Shown: in pieces, positions 34,560-43,286 of the stretch
How the letters are laid out: each line of letters opens with the position of its first letter
Position numbering within the stretch: the first letter of the stretch is position 1
DNA from: Flammeovirga pacifica
GTDB taxonomy: Bacteria > Bacteroidota > Bacteroidia > Cytophagales > Flammeovirgaceae
Assembly: GCF_000807855.2 (NCBI RefSeq)
Contig: NZ_JRYR02000001.1
Span: 4,693,892-4,757,891, forward strand
DNA: 64,000 nt
Reading direction: 5' to 3'
Notes under the pieces: model-generated
Database searches by the model: none
What the model was told of the DNA's origin: nothing
The model's input: the letters and a program-made list of their open reading frames with translations, nothing else
Position numbers and translations under genes: made by a program

Positions 34560-34591
34560 TAAAAAAAGTGAGACTTTGGTAAATCTCACTT
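34560..34591 (-). terminator. Intrinsic terminator of prfB
   Basis: AAGTGAGA (34566-34573) and TCTCACTT (34584-34591), 8-bp stem, followed on the minus strand by eight Ts. Confidence 0.8.
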
Positions 34592-34636
34592 AAATATTTT
34601 TGTTGCTATGCTGATCTATCAGCTAGTGATTATTTA

Positions 34637-35710
34637 TTAATTCATCATTAAATAGGCTTTGATGAAGTCATTTAAATCACCGTCCAATACTTTTTGAACA
34701 TCAGTTTTTTCAACGGCTGTTCTAATATCCTTTACTAATTTGTAAGGGTGCATTGTATAGTTTCTGATTTGAGAACCAAAATCAACTCTTTTCTTAGAGC
34801 TTTCTACTTTTGCTCTTTCAGCATTTCTTTTTTCTACTTCTTGTTGATATAGCCTAGACTTTAACATCTTAATGGCTTTCTCTTTATTTTGTAATTGAGA
34901 ACGTTCTTGTTGACATTCTACAATAATTCCTGACGTGTGGCGTAAACGAACAGCAGTTTCTACTTTGTTTACATTTTGACCACCTGCTCCACCAGAACGG
35001 AACGTTTCCCAAGTAATATCAGCAGGGTTAATTTCTATTGAGATAGAATCATCTACAATAGGATATACGAAAACAGAACCGAAAGTAGTATGACGTTTTC
35101 CACTAGAATCAAAAGGACTAAGACGTACCATACGGTGTACACCTATTTCTGATTTTAAATATCCGTAAGCAAAATCACCTTCAAATTCTAACGTAGCTTG
35201 TTTCATACCTACAACTTCACCTTCATGAATATTGACGGTTTTAACTTTATATCCATTAGATTCTCCCCACATTTTGTACATACGGAAAAGCATTTCTACC
35301 CAATCATTAGATTCAGTACCGCCAGCACCAGAGTTGATCTCCATAATTGCAGAAAGTCCATCTTCTTCAGCATCTAACATCTTTTTCACTTCTAGTGCTT
35401 CGATGGCCTCTTCCGTTTTTTTACCTTCTGTGTCTAATTCTTCTTGATCAACATCTCCAGCTTCAAAAAATTCAAATAGAGTTTCTAAATCTTCGGTCAT
35501 AGATTTTATTTCTCCAAACTTATCTACCCAAGATTTTAATCCTTTGATTTCTTTTAATAGTACTTCAGCAGTTTTAGGGTCATCCCAAAAACCGGCAGCA
35601 GTTGTTACTTTCTCTTTCTCCTCAATTTCTGATTTTTTATTATTGATATCAAGGTATCTTTCTAAGTCGTTAACTCTACCTAATAAATCTTTTAACTGCG
35701 CTGAATTCAT
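34637..35710 (-). CDS. prfB: Peptide chain release factor 2, no programmed frameshift
   Basis: 357 residues in a single uninterrupted frame. The peptidyl-hydrolysis motif GGQ is in FRSGGAGGQNVNKVET and the stop-codon-recognition tripeptide SPF in VRLSPFDSSGKRH, which identifies RF2 (UGA/UAA) rather than RF1 (PxT). In most bacteria prfB has an in-frame UGA near codon 25 read by +1 frameshifting (CUU UGA). At the matching place here (codons 20-21, 35648-35653) the sequence reads CTT GAT, giving LERYLDINN with no stop and no Shine-Dalgarno-like stimulator. RF2 autoregulation by frameshift is therefore absent. Monocistronic with own terminator. Confidence 0.95.
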   Translation of the reverse strand: MNSAQLKDLLGRVNDLERYLDINNKKSEIEEKEKVTTAAGFWDDPKTAEVLLKEIKGLKSWVDKFGEIKSMTEDLETLFEFFEAGDVDQEELDTEGKKTEEAIEALEVKKMLDAEEDGLSAIMEINSGAGGTESNDWVEMLFRMYKMWGESNGYKVKTVNIHEGEVVGMKQATLEFEGDFAYGYLKSEIGVHRMVRLSPFDSSGKRHTTFGSVFVYPIVDDSISIEINPADITWETFRSGGAGGQNVNKVETAVRLRHTSGIIVECQQERSQLQNKEKAIKMLKSRLYQQEVEKRNAERAKVESSKKRVDFGSQIRNYTMHPYKLVKDIRTAVEKTDVQKVLDGDLNDFIKAYLMMN

Positions 35711-35912
35711 GATATATTATAAAAATTACCCTAAGGTAAGTGCGTATTTTGTATTTGAGAAATCAAATATAGAGGATTTTTTTTAGGCAAGAGTAATCCT
35801 TTTTGAGACTAATTGATGGAAAAGATGATTACTTTAAAATAATTTAAGATTTTTTTTTCATCAAAATGAACTTAATGTGTGTCGGGTATATAGAATGCCA
35901 ACGCTAAATTTT

Positions 35913-35920
35913 TAAATTTG
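35913..35920 (+). promoter_or_regulatory. TAnnTTTG element immediately before the lipoprotein start
   Basis: TAAATTTG matches the consensus but ends 5 nt before the ATG and lacks an upstream TTTG; it may be chance or a near-leaderless promoter. Confidence 0.3.
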
Positions 35921-35925
35921 CCTTT

Positions 35926-36828
35926 ATGAATAAGACAAACGGAAGATTTTTAACTCTTTTATTATTAGCGTTGTCACTTTTTTCTTGTGATAAAATTAAA
36001 GGTGCTTTCGAGAAAGCTGTTGAAGAAGAGAATATTAAAAGTAATCGTGTAGCCTTAGCTAAAGTAAATGATAAGGTTTTATATGATACTGAATTAGGCA
36101 ATTTATTGACAGAAAGAATGTCAGCTTCAGATTCGCTAAATATAAAAGAGAGATACATCAATACTTGGGTGAGAAAAACAATTATGTTAGAAAGAGCTCA
36201 AACTAAAGTTGATGTTGAAAAATTAGATATTAACCGTAGGTTAGAGGAGTATAAATATCAGTTGATCATGCACGAGTATGAAAGACAATATATTGCTCAA
36301 CATTTGGACACATTGGTGACACAAGAACAGGTAAAGAAGCATTATGAATCTAATTCTGATGATTTTATTCTTAAAACCAATATTGTTAGGGGTGTCTTTT
36401 TAAGATATCCAAACAATGCTCCAGATCTTAAAAAGGTGAGAAAGTGGATCTTATCAAAAGATGATAATGATAAATTGAGATCTTCTGCTTTTGCTTATGC
36501 TGACTTTGTACATCTAGAAGATACTGTTTGGTTAGATCTTGATGAACTCCTCTTTGGAACTCCTTTTATGAAATCTCAAGCAGAAGTGGCAAAATTGTTG
36601 AAAAGAGATAAGTTTTGGGACGTATCCGACGAAAATAATACCTACTTTTACAAAATTGAAGATTATAAAATCGTAGATCAGGTTCCGCCTTTACAATTTG
36701 TAGAACAACAAGTGAAAAATGTGATTCTCGGTAGAAGAAAATTAAAACTGAGAACAGAGTTGGAGACAGAGTTGTTCAATGAGGCAACGAAGAACCAAGA
36801 ATATGAGATATTTTTTAATGAAGATTAA
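35926..36828 (+). CDS. SurA-N-like periplasmic lipoprotein without PPIase domain
   Basis: 300 residues. Lipoprotein signal ending in lipobox LSLFSC, so lipid-anchored. After it, VALAKVNDKVLYDTELGNLL is the usual start of a SurA/PpiC-type chaperone domain (cf. IAKVDNNIILLSEVEAGY in the next gene), followed by long helices (NIKERYINTWVRKTIMLERA). The segment where a rotamase domain would follow (about 125-230) does not show the parvulin signature GGDLGW, so this looks like a chaperone-only member. SurA-like neighbour follows 35 nt later, so the two form an operon and probably guide outer-membrane proteins together. A TAAATTTG element lies only 5 nt before the ATG, so any transcript from it would be nearly leaderless. 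Confidence 0.7.
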   Translation: MNKTNGRFLTLLLLALSLFSCDKIKGAFEKAVEEENIKSNRVALAKVNDKVLYDTELGNLLTERMSASDSLNIKERYINTWVRKTIMLERAQTKVDVEKLDINRRLEEYKYQLIMHEYERQYIAQHLDTLVTQEQVKKHYESNSDDFILKTNIVRGVFLRYPNNAPDLKKVRKWILSKDDNDKLRSSAFAYADFVHLEDTVWLDLDELLFGTPFMKSQAEVAKLLKRDKFWDVSDENNTYFYKIEDYKIVDQVPPLQFVEQQVKNVILGRRKLKLRTELETELFNEATKNQEYEIFFNED

Positions 36829-36863
36829 ACGCTAAACTACTCAAGAAGTAAGTGATCAAAAAT

Positions 36864-38216
36864 ATGAATAGTAAATTATCATCTATTTTAGGAGGACTTT
36901 TGATGATGATCTCCGCAGCGACTTTCGCACAAACAGACGCTGTTCCAGTAGATAAAATTATCGCAAAAGTTGATAATAACATTATTTTGTTGTCTGAGGT
37001 AGAGGCTGGATATCAACAAATGTTGACAAATGGCCAATACTCAAAAGATAAGCAAAAAGCGAAATGTGAAGTGCTGAAAAACTTGATTGTGAATAAAATC
37101 ATGTATGCAAAAGCACAAATTGACTCTATTGAGGTTGACAATGCTAGAGTAGCGGAAGAATTGGAAAGACGTATGCAGTATTTCATTCTTCAAGCCGGTT
37201 CGCAGGAAAAATTAGAAAAAACGTTGGGTGCTTCTGTAAATGATTTGAGAGATGATCTTAGAGATCAGGTGAAGGAGCAGATGACTGTACAAACAATGCA
37301 ACAACAAATTATTGCAGATGTTTCTATTACTCCTAAGCAAGTAAAGAAGTATTATGAGTCGATACCTAAAGATAGTATTCCTTTCTTAGCTGCTGAAGTG
37401 AAAGTAGGGCAAATTGTAAGAAATCCTAAAGTATCAGATTCAGAAAAAGAGAAAGCAAGACAACAGCTGTTAGATATTAAGAAAAGAATAGAAGCAGGTG
37501 AAGATTTTGCTGTTTTGGCTAAGCAATATTCTCAGGATTATGGCTCAGCAAGAAAAGGTGGTGACTTAGGTTGGCACGGTAGAGGTGAGCTAGTTCCAGA
37601 ATTTGAAGAAATTGCTTTGACTGTTGATCCAAATGAAATTGCTGATCCTGTAGAATCAGACTTTGGATTTCACTTGATTCAATTATTAGAGAGAAGAGGT
37701 GGTCGCTTTAGAGCAAGACATATTCTTATTCGTCCTAAATCAAATTACCAGGATGTTAAAGATGCTGTTTCTTTCCTCGATAGTATTAGAACTTTAATTG
37801 CAAGTTCAGATACATTGGGTTTTGAAAAGGCAGTAAACCTTTATTCTGATGATCAACCTACAAGATCTAATGCAGGTTATTTTAAAAACCAATTAACAGG
37901 TTCTTCTTATATGGCAACAGATGAGTTAGATCCTGTGGTATTCTTTGCTATTGATACTATGTCAGTAGGTAAAACTTCTAAACCATTAAAGTATCGTACA
38001 GAAGATGGGCAACAGGCGGTTCGTATCATTTACTATTCTGAATATAAACCACCTCATTACGCTAACTTAAAAGATGATTATCAAAAGCTGCAGCAAGCGA
38101 CACTAAACTCTCAGAAAAATGAGATTTTAGAAAAGTGGATTAAATCAGCTAAAAATGATGTCTTTATCGAAATCGATCCTGAATTTGATGATTGTGATGT
38201 AGTCAATAGCATCTAG
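36864..38216 (+). CDS. SurA-type periplasmic chaperone/peptidyl-prolyl isomerase
   Basis: 450 residues from the ATG at 36864; a GTG four codons earlier is possible. Signal peptide (ILGGLLMMISAATFAQ). N-terminal SurA domain (about 30-165, VDKIIAKVDNNIILLSEVEAG), a clear parvulin domain (about 175-275) with VKVGQIV, AGEDFAVLAKQYSQDYGSARKGGDLGW and GFHLIQLLERRG, and a second more divergent parvulin-like region (about 280-385; RARHILIRPKSN, NAGYFKNQL). It would chaperone outer-membrane proteins through the periplasm. The order lipoprotein - SurA, with a MoxR ATPase gene next, is consistent with a conserved envelope cluster. A terminator follows the stop. Confidence 0.9.
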   Translation: MNSKLSSILGGLLMMISAATFAQTDAVPVDKIIAKVDNNIILLSEVEAGYQQMLTNGQYSKDKQKAKCEVLKNLIVNKIMYAKAQIDSIEVDNARVAEELERRMQYFILQAGSQEKLEKTLGASVNDLRDDLRDQVKEQMTVQTMQQQIIADVSITPKQVKKYYESIPKDSIPFLAAEVKVGQIVRNPKVSDSEKEKARQQLLDIKKRIEAGEDFAVLAKQYSQDYGSARKGGDLGWHGRGELVPEFEEIALTVDPNEIADPVESDFGFHLIQLLERRGGRFRARHILIRPKSNYQDVKDAVSFLDSIRTLIASSDTLGFEKAVNLYSDDQPTRSNAGYFKNQLTGSSYMATDELDPVVFFAIDTMSVGKTSKPLKYRTEDGQQAVRIIYYSEYKPPHYANLKDDYQKLQQATLNSQKNEILEKWIKSAKNDVFIEIDPEFDDCDVVNSI

Positions 38217-38234
38217 CAATCTTAAAATATTTTG

Positions 38235-38272
38235 AAAGGGCTCACTGATTACATCAGTAAGCCCTTTTTTTA
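38235..38272 (+). terminator. Intrinsic terminator of the surA-like operon
   Basis: AAAGGGCTCACTGA (38235-38248) and TCAGTAAGCCCTTT (38254-38267), one mismatch, then Ts. Confidence 0.92.
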
Positions 38273-38407
38273 TTAGATAAAATACCTTAATTTCAATATA
38301 GATTGTGATCGCCCCTTTTCATATAGATCATATTGTCAAAATACATTGAAAATGATGTGTTCTTATTTTCCATTTTATTGGGCGAAAACTGAAATAACAA
38401 TTAAGAC

Positions 38408-39382
38408 ATGACATCAAAAGTTACTTTTGCTTCAGATAAAGACGCTGCAGACGCTTTACATCAGAAATATTTACAGCTTAAACAAGAGATTGGAAAAGTC
38501 GTGATCGGGCAAGAAGATACCGTTCACTTTGTGTTGACTGCAATTTTTAGTCAAGGCCACGCATTATTACAAGGTGTACCTGGACTAGCTAAAACATTAT
38601 TAATTAATACCGTTGCTCAAGCATTAGATTTGGATTTTAGTAGAATTCAATTTACTCCTGACTTGATGCCTTCGGATATTTTGGGAGCTGAAACGATGGA
38701 TCAAGACCGTCAGTTTAAGTTTGTGAAAGGCCCTATTTTCTCTAACATCATTTTAGCCGATGAGATTAACCGTACGCCTCCAAAAACACAATCAGCATTA
38801 TTGGAAGCAATGCAAGAATATAAGGTGACCATTGCAAACAAAGAGTTTCAATTGGAGAAACCTTTCTTTGTATTGGCAACTCAAAACCCCATTGAACAAG
38901 AAGGTACTTATCCTCTTCCAGAAGCTCAGTTAGACCGTTTTATGTTTAATATCATCTTAGATTACCCGTCTTATTTGGATGAAGTAAATGTAGTAAAAGC
39001 GACTACTAACGATGAAAAGAAGCAGGTCGATAGAGTCATGTCGGGAGAAGAGATTCTTTATTTCCAACATTTGATTCGTAGAGTACCTATTGCTGATAAT
39101 GTTATTGAATATGCTGTGAAGTTAGTACATAAAACTAGACCTAACACAGAGCATGCAGAAGAATTAACCAACAAATATGTTGATTGGGGTGCAGGGCCAA
39201 GAGCTTCACAATATTTAGTGATAGCTGCAAAATGCCATGCTATTCTTTCTGGTAAATATTCTCCAGACATTGAAGATATTCAAGCGGTAGCTGTTTCTGT
39301 ATTACGTCATAGGGTCGTGAGAAACTTTAAAGCAGAGGCAGAAGGGATTTCTATCGTAGATATCATCAAAAAATTATTATAA
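38408..39382 (+). CDS. MoxR-family AAA+ ATPase
   Basis: 324 residues, the usual MoxR length. Walker A is HALLQGVPGLAKTLLINT (GxPGxAKT), Walker B is IILADEINRTPPKTQSALLEAM (DEINR), and the sensor block is FFVLATQNPIEQEGTYPLPEAQLDRF. The C-terminal lid includes VKLVHKTRPNTEH and WGAGPRASQYLVIAAK. MoxR ATPases act as chaperones that insert cofactors or activate vWA-domain partners in the cytosol. In many Bacteroidota a DUF58/vWA (BatA) set follows; here a SUMF1-fold gene follows instead, so the client is unknown. Start ATG at 38408 is normal. No terminator is seen between it and the next gene 61 nt on. Confidence 0.92.
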   Translation: MTSKVTFASDKDAADALHQKYLQLKQEIGKVVIGQEDTVHFVLTAIFSQGHALLQGVPGLAKTLLINTVAQALDLDFSRIQFTPDLMPSDILGAETMDQDRQFKFVKGPIFSNIILADEINRTPPKTQSALLEAMQEYKVTIANKEFQLEKPFFVLATQNPIEQEGTYPLPEAQLDRFMFNIILDYPSYLDEVNVVKATTNDEKKQVDRVMSGEEILYFQHLIRRVPIADNVIEYAVKLVHKTRPNTEHAEELTNKYVDWGAGPRASQYLVIAAKCHAILSGKYSPDIEDIQAVAVSVLRHRVVRNFKAEAEGISIVDIIKKLL

Positions 39383-39443
39383 ACTAGACTTTTTATGTCT
39401 ATTATTGCCGATTGATATCAATTTTTTAAACTAAGAACACTTT

Positions 39444-40220
39444 ATGAACAAGTTTACTTGTACAATTATTCTTTTATGCTCTCTTGTAGTGAGCACTTTT
39501 GCGCAAAAAAAGAAAAGCTATACCGAAACTATCGATCAAATATCTTTTGATATGATTTATGTAAAAGGAGGAACTTTTCAAATGGGAGATAGAAAAGGAG
39601 ATTTAGTATTAGATACAGGAGAAAACCCTTCATTACCATTACGTGAAGTTAAAATTGATGGTTTTTTTGTAGGGAAATTTGAAGTAACTCAAGCATTATG
39701 GGAATCTGTAATGGGTAGTAACCCAAGTGAGCTTAAAGTAGGTAACCATCCTGTAGAGAGCGTCTCTTGGAATGATTGCGAAGAGTTTATCAAAAAATTA
39801 AATACTCTAACAGGAAAAGATTATCGCCTACTTACAGAAGCAGAGTGGGAGTATGTTGCTCGAGGAGGAAAAAAACATGAAAAGGATAAATCATCTATAG
39901 AAAATATTTCGAGTAGAGCTTGGGTGTTAAATAACGCCGATAATACACATCAAGAAGTAGGAACTAAAGCACCTAATGTATTAGGTATTTACGATTTACA
40001 AGGAAATGTTTGGGAATGGGTGAATGATTGGTACGCTGTTGATTCGTATAAAAAAACAGGCGAAGACAATCCACAAGGTGTTCAAAATGGTAAAGAAAAG
40101 GCGTACAGAGGTGGTTCATTTTTAAGTGATGAAAACTTTTGTAGACCTGCTTACAGAAATTATGACCTACCTGATATAAAACAAAAATTTTTAGGTTTAA
40201 GAATAGGGAGATCACTTTAA
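39444..40220 (+). CDS. Secreted SUMF1/FGE-fold protein lacking the first active-site Cys
   Basis: 258 residues. Signal peptide (FTCTIILLCSLVVSTFAQ) followed by one full SUMF1 (formylglycine-generating enzyme fold) domain: DMIYVKGGTFQMGD, FEVTQALWESVMGSNPS, HPVESVSWNDCEEFIKKL, YRLLTEAEWEYVARGG, YDLQGNVWEWVNDWY and RGGSF. In true FGE two Cys five residues apart lie after RGGSF; here they are Ser228 and Cys233 (GGSFLSDENFCRPAYRN), so the first is missing and catalysis is not expected. In Bacteroidota the fold is also used in non-enzymatic envelope proteins (for example GldJ/GldK). The TAA stop lies within a terminator hairpin shared with the convergent gene. Confidence 0.85.
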   Translation: MNKFTCTIILLCSLVVSTFAQKKKSYTETIDQISFDMIYVKGGTFQMGDRKGDLVLDTGENPSLPLREVKIDGFFVGKFEVTQALWESVMGSNPSELKVGNHPVESVSWNDCEEFIKKLNTLTGKDYRLLTEAEWEYVARGGKKHEKDKSSIENISSRAWVLNNADNTHQEVGTKAPNVLGIYDLQGNVWEWVNDWYAVDSYKKTGEDNPQGVQNGKEKAYRGGSFLSDENFCRPAYRNYDLPDIKQKFLGLRIGRSL

Positions 40221-40234
40221 GTGATCTCTTTTTG
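40207..40234. terminator. Terminator hairpin overlapping two convergent stop codons
   Basis: AGATCACT (40209-40216) and AGTGATCT (40220-40227) form a stem with loop TTA; G-C and G-U pairs extend it. The loop region 40217-40220 (TTAA) holds both the plus-strand TAA and, read on the other strand, the TAA of the minus gene. Five Ts follow on the plus strand. Confidence 0.8.
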
Positions 40235-40615
40235 TAACTCCTTTCTTTTTCTATATCCAATAAAATAAAATCCAGCAGGTGCAAATATCATAGTTGGTAA
40301 GGTTGAAAGTATTGGATTAGGAGTTCCTTTCAAAGAGTGGACTAAAAAGGTGGCAGTTATTGCTATTCCTGATGGAATAAGTACAGCTAAGATATATTTT
40401 TTATTTTCAGTATACCTTTCACAAAGTGCTGATACATATCCTCCAAACAAGAAAGTATATGCGGCTTGTTTAAGAGCTGCAGTTAATGATAAAGCTACTG
40501 ATTTGCTATCAAGATAATTGATTGTAAAAACCATTACACCTAAAAATACTGCACCAGTAAGCCCATATCGTATACTCACATATTTATTAAAATAACTTGT
40601 TACTTTTCTCCACAT
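40217..40615 (-). CDS. Small multi-pass membrane protein, unknown
   Basis: 132 residues from the ATG at 40615; the open frame extends to 40705, but that part overlaps the divergent transporter gene. Four predicted membrane helices: GLTGAVFLGVMVFTINYL, AAYTFLFGGYVSAL, YILAVLIPSGIAITATFLV and LPTMIFAPAGFYFIGY. The C-terminus is charged (RKRKELQKEIT). No family was recognised; the sequence shows no catalytic or transport motif. The gene is convergent with the SUMF1-fold gene and shares the four bases TTAA as stop codons of both, and is divergent from the NSS transporter, 63 nt away. It could be a lineage-specific membrane protein. Confidence 0.6.
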   Translation of the reverse strand: MWRKVTSYFNKYVSIRYGLTGAVFLGVMVFTINYLDSKSVALSLTAALKQAAYTFLFGGYVSALCERYTENKKYILAVLIPSGIAITATFLVHSLKGTPNPILSTLPTMIFAPAGFYFIGYRKRKELQKEIT

Positions 40616-40678
40616 ATCAAACCAACTAATATTTAAACTTAAATCGGAAACCTTTTCGATGACAAAGAAAATACTTTT

Positions 40679-42172
40679 ATGACTAAACAAGAAAATAAAC
40701 AGCAATTTAGTAGTAAATGGGGAGTGATTTTAGCTTCTCTAGGTATGGCCATTGGAGCAGGTAACCTATGGCGTTTTCCTCGATTAGCTGGTCAGTACGG
40801 AGGTACTTTTATTATTTTATGGTTTCTTTTCTTATTTGTTTGGTCTATCCCAATTTTATTATCAGAGTTTTCAATTGGAAAAAAATATAAGAGTGGAGTA
40901 ATATCTGCTTTTGCTCAAGCTGCGGGTAAAAAATACTCTTGGATGGGTTTCTTTATAACGATATGCACTTTAGGTATAACGTTTTATTACTCAGTAGTAA
41001 CTGCTTGGGGACTAAGCTATGTAGGTCTGTCGTTTGATTTGATCAATGAACCTCAAGTGTTGAAAGGATTATCACAAGGGTATCTAGAGAGCTATTGGGA
41101 AAATATATCCACAGGGAATTTAAAAACCGTGGGTTTACATATTTTCTGTGTGCTTGTAGCTGTTGTGATGTTGTTTAGAGGTATACAACAAGGTTTAGAA
41201 AGAGTCAATAGAATATTAATACCCACTTTATTGACTTTGATTTTATTGGTAGCGGCAGTAGCATTATCCACCGAAAATGGTCCTAAAGGATTATCGTACA
41301 TGTTTGCTATTAATCCCGATTTATTTTTTGATTCAAAAGTTTGGATTGAAGCAGTAACACAATCAGCTTGGAGCACAGGTGCAGGTTGGGGTTTGATGTT
41401 AACAATCGCATCTTATTCTAGAGAGAAAGAAGATGTGACCTTCAATATTTTAGTCAGTGGTATAGGAAATAATATAGCATCTATTATTGCAGGGGTGGCG
41501 ATATTGCCCTCTGTTTTTGCAATTGCAGGATCAGACGAACAAGCGATATCATTTTTACAATCGGGTAATACAGCACTTACATTTACCATTATACCCTTGC
41601 TATTTGCAAAAATACCCTACGGAGAATTCTTTGGGATGGTCTTTTTTATAGCCTTTGCTATGGCTGCATTTAGCAGTCTAATAAGTATGACTGAGTTGTG
41701 TATTCGTACATTTACTGATTTAAAATTTAATCGTAAAAAAGCAAGTATCATATCTGCTATATTATGTATGGTTATGGGATTCCCGTCTGCTTATTCACTA
41801 GATTTCTTTTCAAATCAAGATTGGGTATGGGGCTTAGGGTTACTTATATCTGGTTTATTTATTGTTTTTGCTGTTCATCAAAATGGAGTAGAAACCTTTA
41901 AATCGGAGTACATAGATAAAGATTCTTCTATTAAGCTACCCAATTGGATGTACAAACTAACCATGTTTATTAATATACCTATTGGTCTATTTTTAATTTG
42001 GTGGTGGATGTCACAAGGATATTCTAATGAACCATGGTTTACAGAAGAAGGGGATTGGAATGTGTTTGATGTTTACTCTAATGCAACCATCATAACACAA
42101 TGGGGACTTGTTTTTCTGATAGGTTTACTCATTAACAAGTGGTTGTACAAGAAATTTGTCGATGCCAATTAA
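40679..42172 (+). CDS. Sodium-dependent transporter (NSS/SNF family)
   Basis: 497 residues with about eleven to twelve membrane helices. The start WGVILASLGMAIGAGNLWRFPRLAGQYGG is the NSS signature: the unwound first helix carrying the sodium and substrate sites. The AWSTGAGWGLMLTIASYSRE block (helix 6) and IVFAVHQNG in later helices fit bacterial tryptophan/tyrosine-type transporters (TnaT, Tyt1). It would import an amino acid or related solute with Na+. The substrate is unknown; marine Na+ coupling fits the inferred habitat. Followed by ispE after 41 nt, possibly co-transcribed. Confidence 0.92.
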   Translation: MTKQENKQQFSSKWGVILASLGMAIGAGNLWRFPRLAGQYGGTFIILWFLFLFVWSIPILLSEFSIGKKYKSGVISAFAQAAGKKYSWMGFFITICTLGITFYYSVVTAWGLSYVGLSFDLINEPQVLKGLSQGYLESYWENISTGNLKTVGLHIFCVLVAVVMLFRGIQQGLERVNRILIPTLLTLILLVAAVALSTENGPKGLSYMFAINPDLFFDSKVWIEAVTQSAWSTGAGWGLMLTIASYSREKEDVTFNILVSGIGNNIASIIAGVAILPSVFAIAGSDEQAISFLQSGNTALTFTIIPLLFAKIPYGEFFGMVFFIAFAMAAFSSLISMTELCIRTFTDLKFNRKKASIISAILCMVMGFPSAYSLDFFSNQDWVWGLGLLISGLFIVFAVHQNGVETFKSEYIDKDSSIKLPNWMYKLTMFINIPIGLFLIWWWMSQGYSNEPWFTEEGDWNVFDVYSNATIITQWGLVFLIGLLINKWLYKKFVDAN

Positions 42173-42213
42173 TACAATTATTATTGCATCAAACTATTTA
42201 AAACTACACAATC

Positions 42214-43020
42214 ATGATTACCTTCCCTAATGCTAAAATTAATATCGGCTTAGGAATAACTGAAAAACGCACAGACGGGTTTCATAATATAGCTTCCTGT
42301 TTTTACCCTGTCAATTGGTGTGATATGTTAGAGATGATACCATCTAAAAAACTAATCTTCCAAAGTACAGGTATAGATATTCCTGGAAACCCTGATGGAA
42401 ATTTGTGTTTAAAAGCTTATCACCTATTGAATGAGAAGTATGATATACCTCCAGTGCATATGCATTTACATAAGATAATTCCAATTGGAGCTGGCTTAGG
42501 TGGAGGATCTGCAGATGGAGCATTCGCTATAAAAATGCTTAACGATATGAATAGTCTTGATTTGAGTATAAAGGAAATGGAAGATTTCTCTGCTCAAATG
42601 GGAAGTGATTGTCCTTTCTTTATTGAAAATAAGCCAGTTTATGTAACAGGTAGAGGTGAGCTTTTTGATCATCTAGATTTGAGTCTTGAAGGAAAGCAGA
42701 TTGTTTTAGTCAATCCAAACATTCATATCTCAACAAAAGAAGCCTATAGTGGAGTGGTTCCTCAAGCATTAACATATGCTCTAAAAGAAAGATTATTAAG
42801 CGATATTTCTTCATGGAAAGGAGTAGTAAATAACGATTTTGAAAATAGTCTTTTAGATCGCTATCCAATCATCAAGAAAATAAAAAATCAATTGTATGAA
42901 CAAGGAGCACTTTATGCTTCTATGACAGGATCTGGCTCTACAATTTTTGGGATTTTTGATGAAGAAATAGATCTAAGTAATTATACTGAATTTATGGTTT
43001 GGTCAGGAAAACTAGACTAA
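42214..43020 (+). CDS. ispE: 4-diphosphocytidyl-2-C-methyl-D-erythritol kinase
   Basis: 268 residues, a GHMP kinase. The start NAKINIGLGITEKRTDGFHNI matches the IspE signature, with the catalytic Lys-Asn pair. The ATP-binding loop is KIIPIGAGLGGGSADGAFA and the substrate Asp loop is MGSDCPFFI. C-terminal ASMTGSGSTIFGIF is the third GHMP motif. The enzyme phosphorylates CDP-ME in the non-mevalonate (MEP) isoprenoid pathway in the cytosol, indicating the MEP route in this organism, consistent with a DXP-dependent PdxJ also present. A terminator follows. Confidence 0.93.
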   Translation: MITFPNAKINIGLGITEKRTDGFHNIASCFYPVNWCDMLEMIPSKKLIFQSTGIDIPGNPDGNLCLKAYHLLNEKYDIPPVHMHLHKIIPIGAGLGGGSADGAFAIKMLNDMNSLDLSIKEMEDFSAQMGSDCPFFIENKPVYVTGRGELFDHLDLSLEGKQIVLVNPNIHISTKEAYSGVVPQALTYALKERLLSDISSWKGVVNNDFENSLLDRYPIIKKIKNQLYEQGALYASMTGSGSTIFGIFDEEIDLSNYTEFMVWSGKLD

Positions 43021-43040
43021 GTTATATTGATATCATTATT

Positions 43041-43078
43041 AACGCTATCAGAATTAATTTTTTGATGGCGTTTTTTTG
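43041..43078 (+). terminator. Intrinsic terminator of ispE
   Basis: AACGCTATCA (43041-43050) and TTGATGGCGTT (43062-43072), stem with one wobble, then seven Ts. Confidence 0.87.
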
Positions 43079-43286
43079 TGTTTGATCACTTTTGAAAAGA
43101 TGACTTTTGTTTTCTTTTTTTAGAAACATTTCCCTTAAACAGAGTTTTGTATCATTAAATATTGTATAAGTAACACTACTTAAACCCTTGAATAGCAATG
43201 ATTAAGTATCAAGACTCTTCTTAATAAAAATCAATGAAGCACTCTTGTTTAGATTCATTCAAAATAACCCTCTTATGATGAGGATT

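Noticed and set aside
35926-38216. Idea that the lipoprotein and SurA genes are one gene split by a frameshift
   Set aside because: Each has its own signal sequence and normal stop; the 35-nt gap and second signal peptide show two genes.
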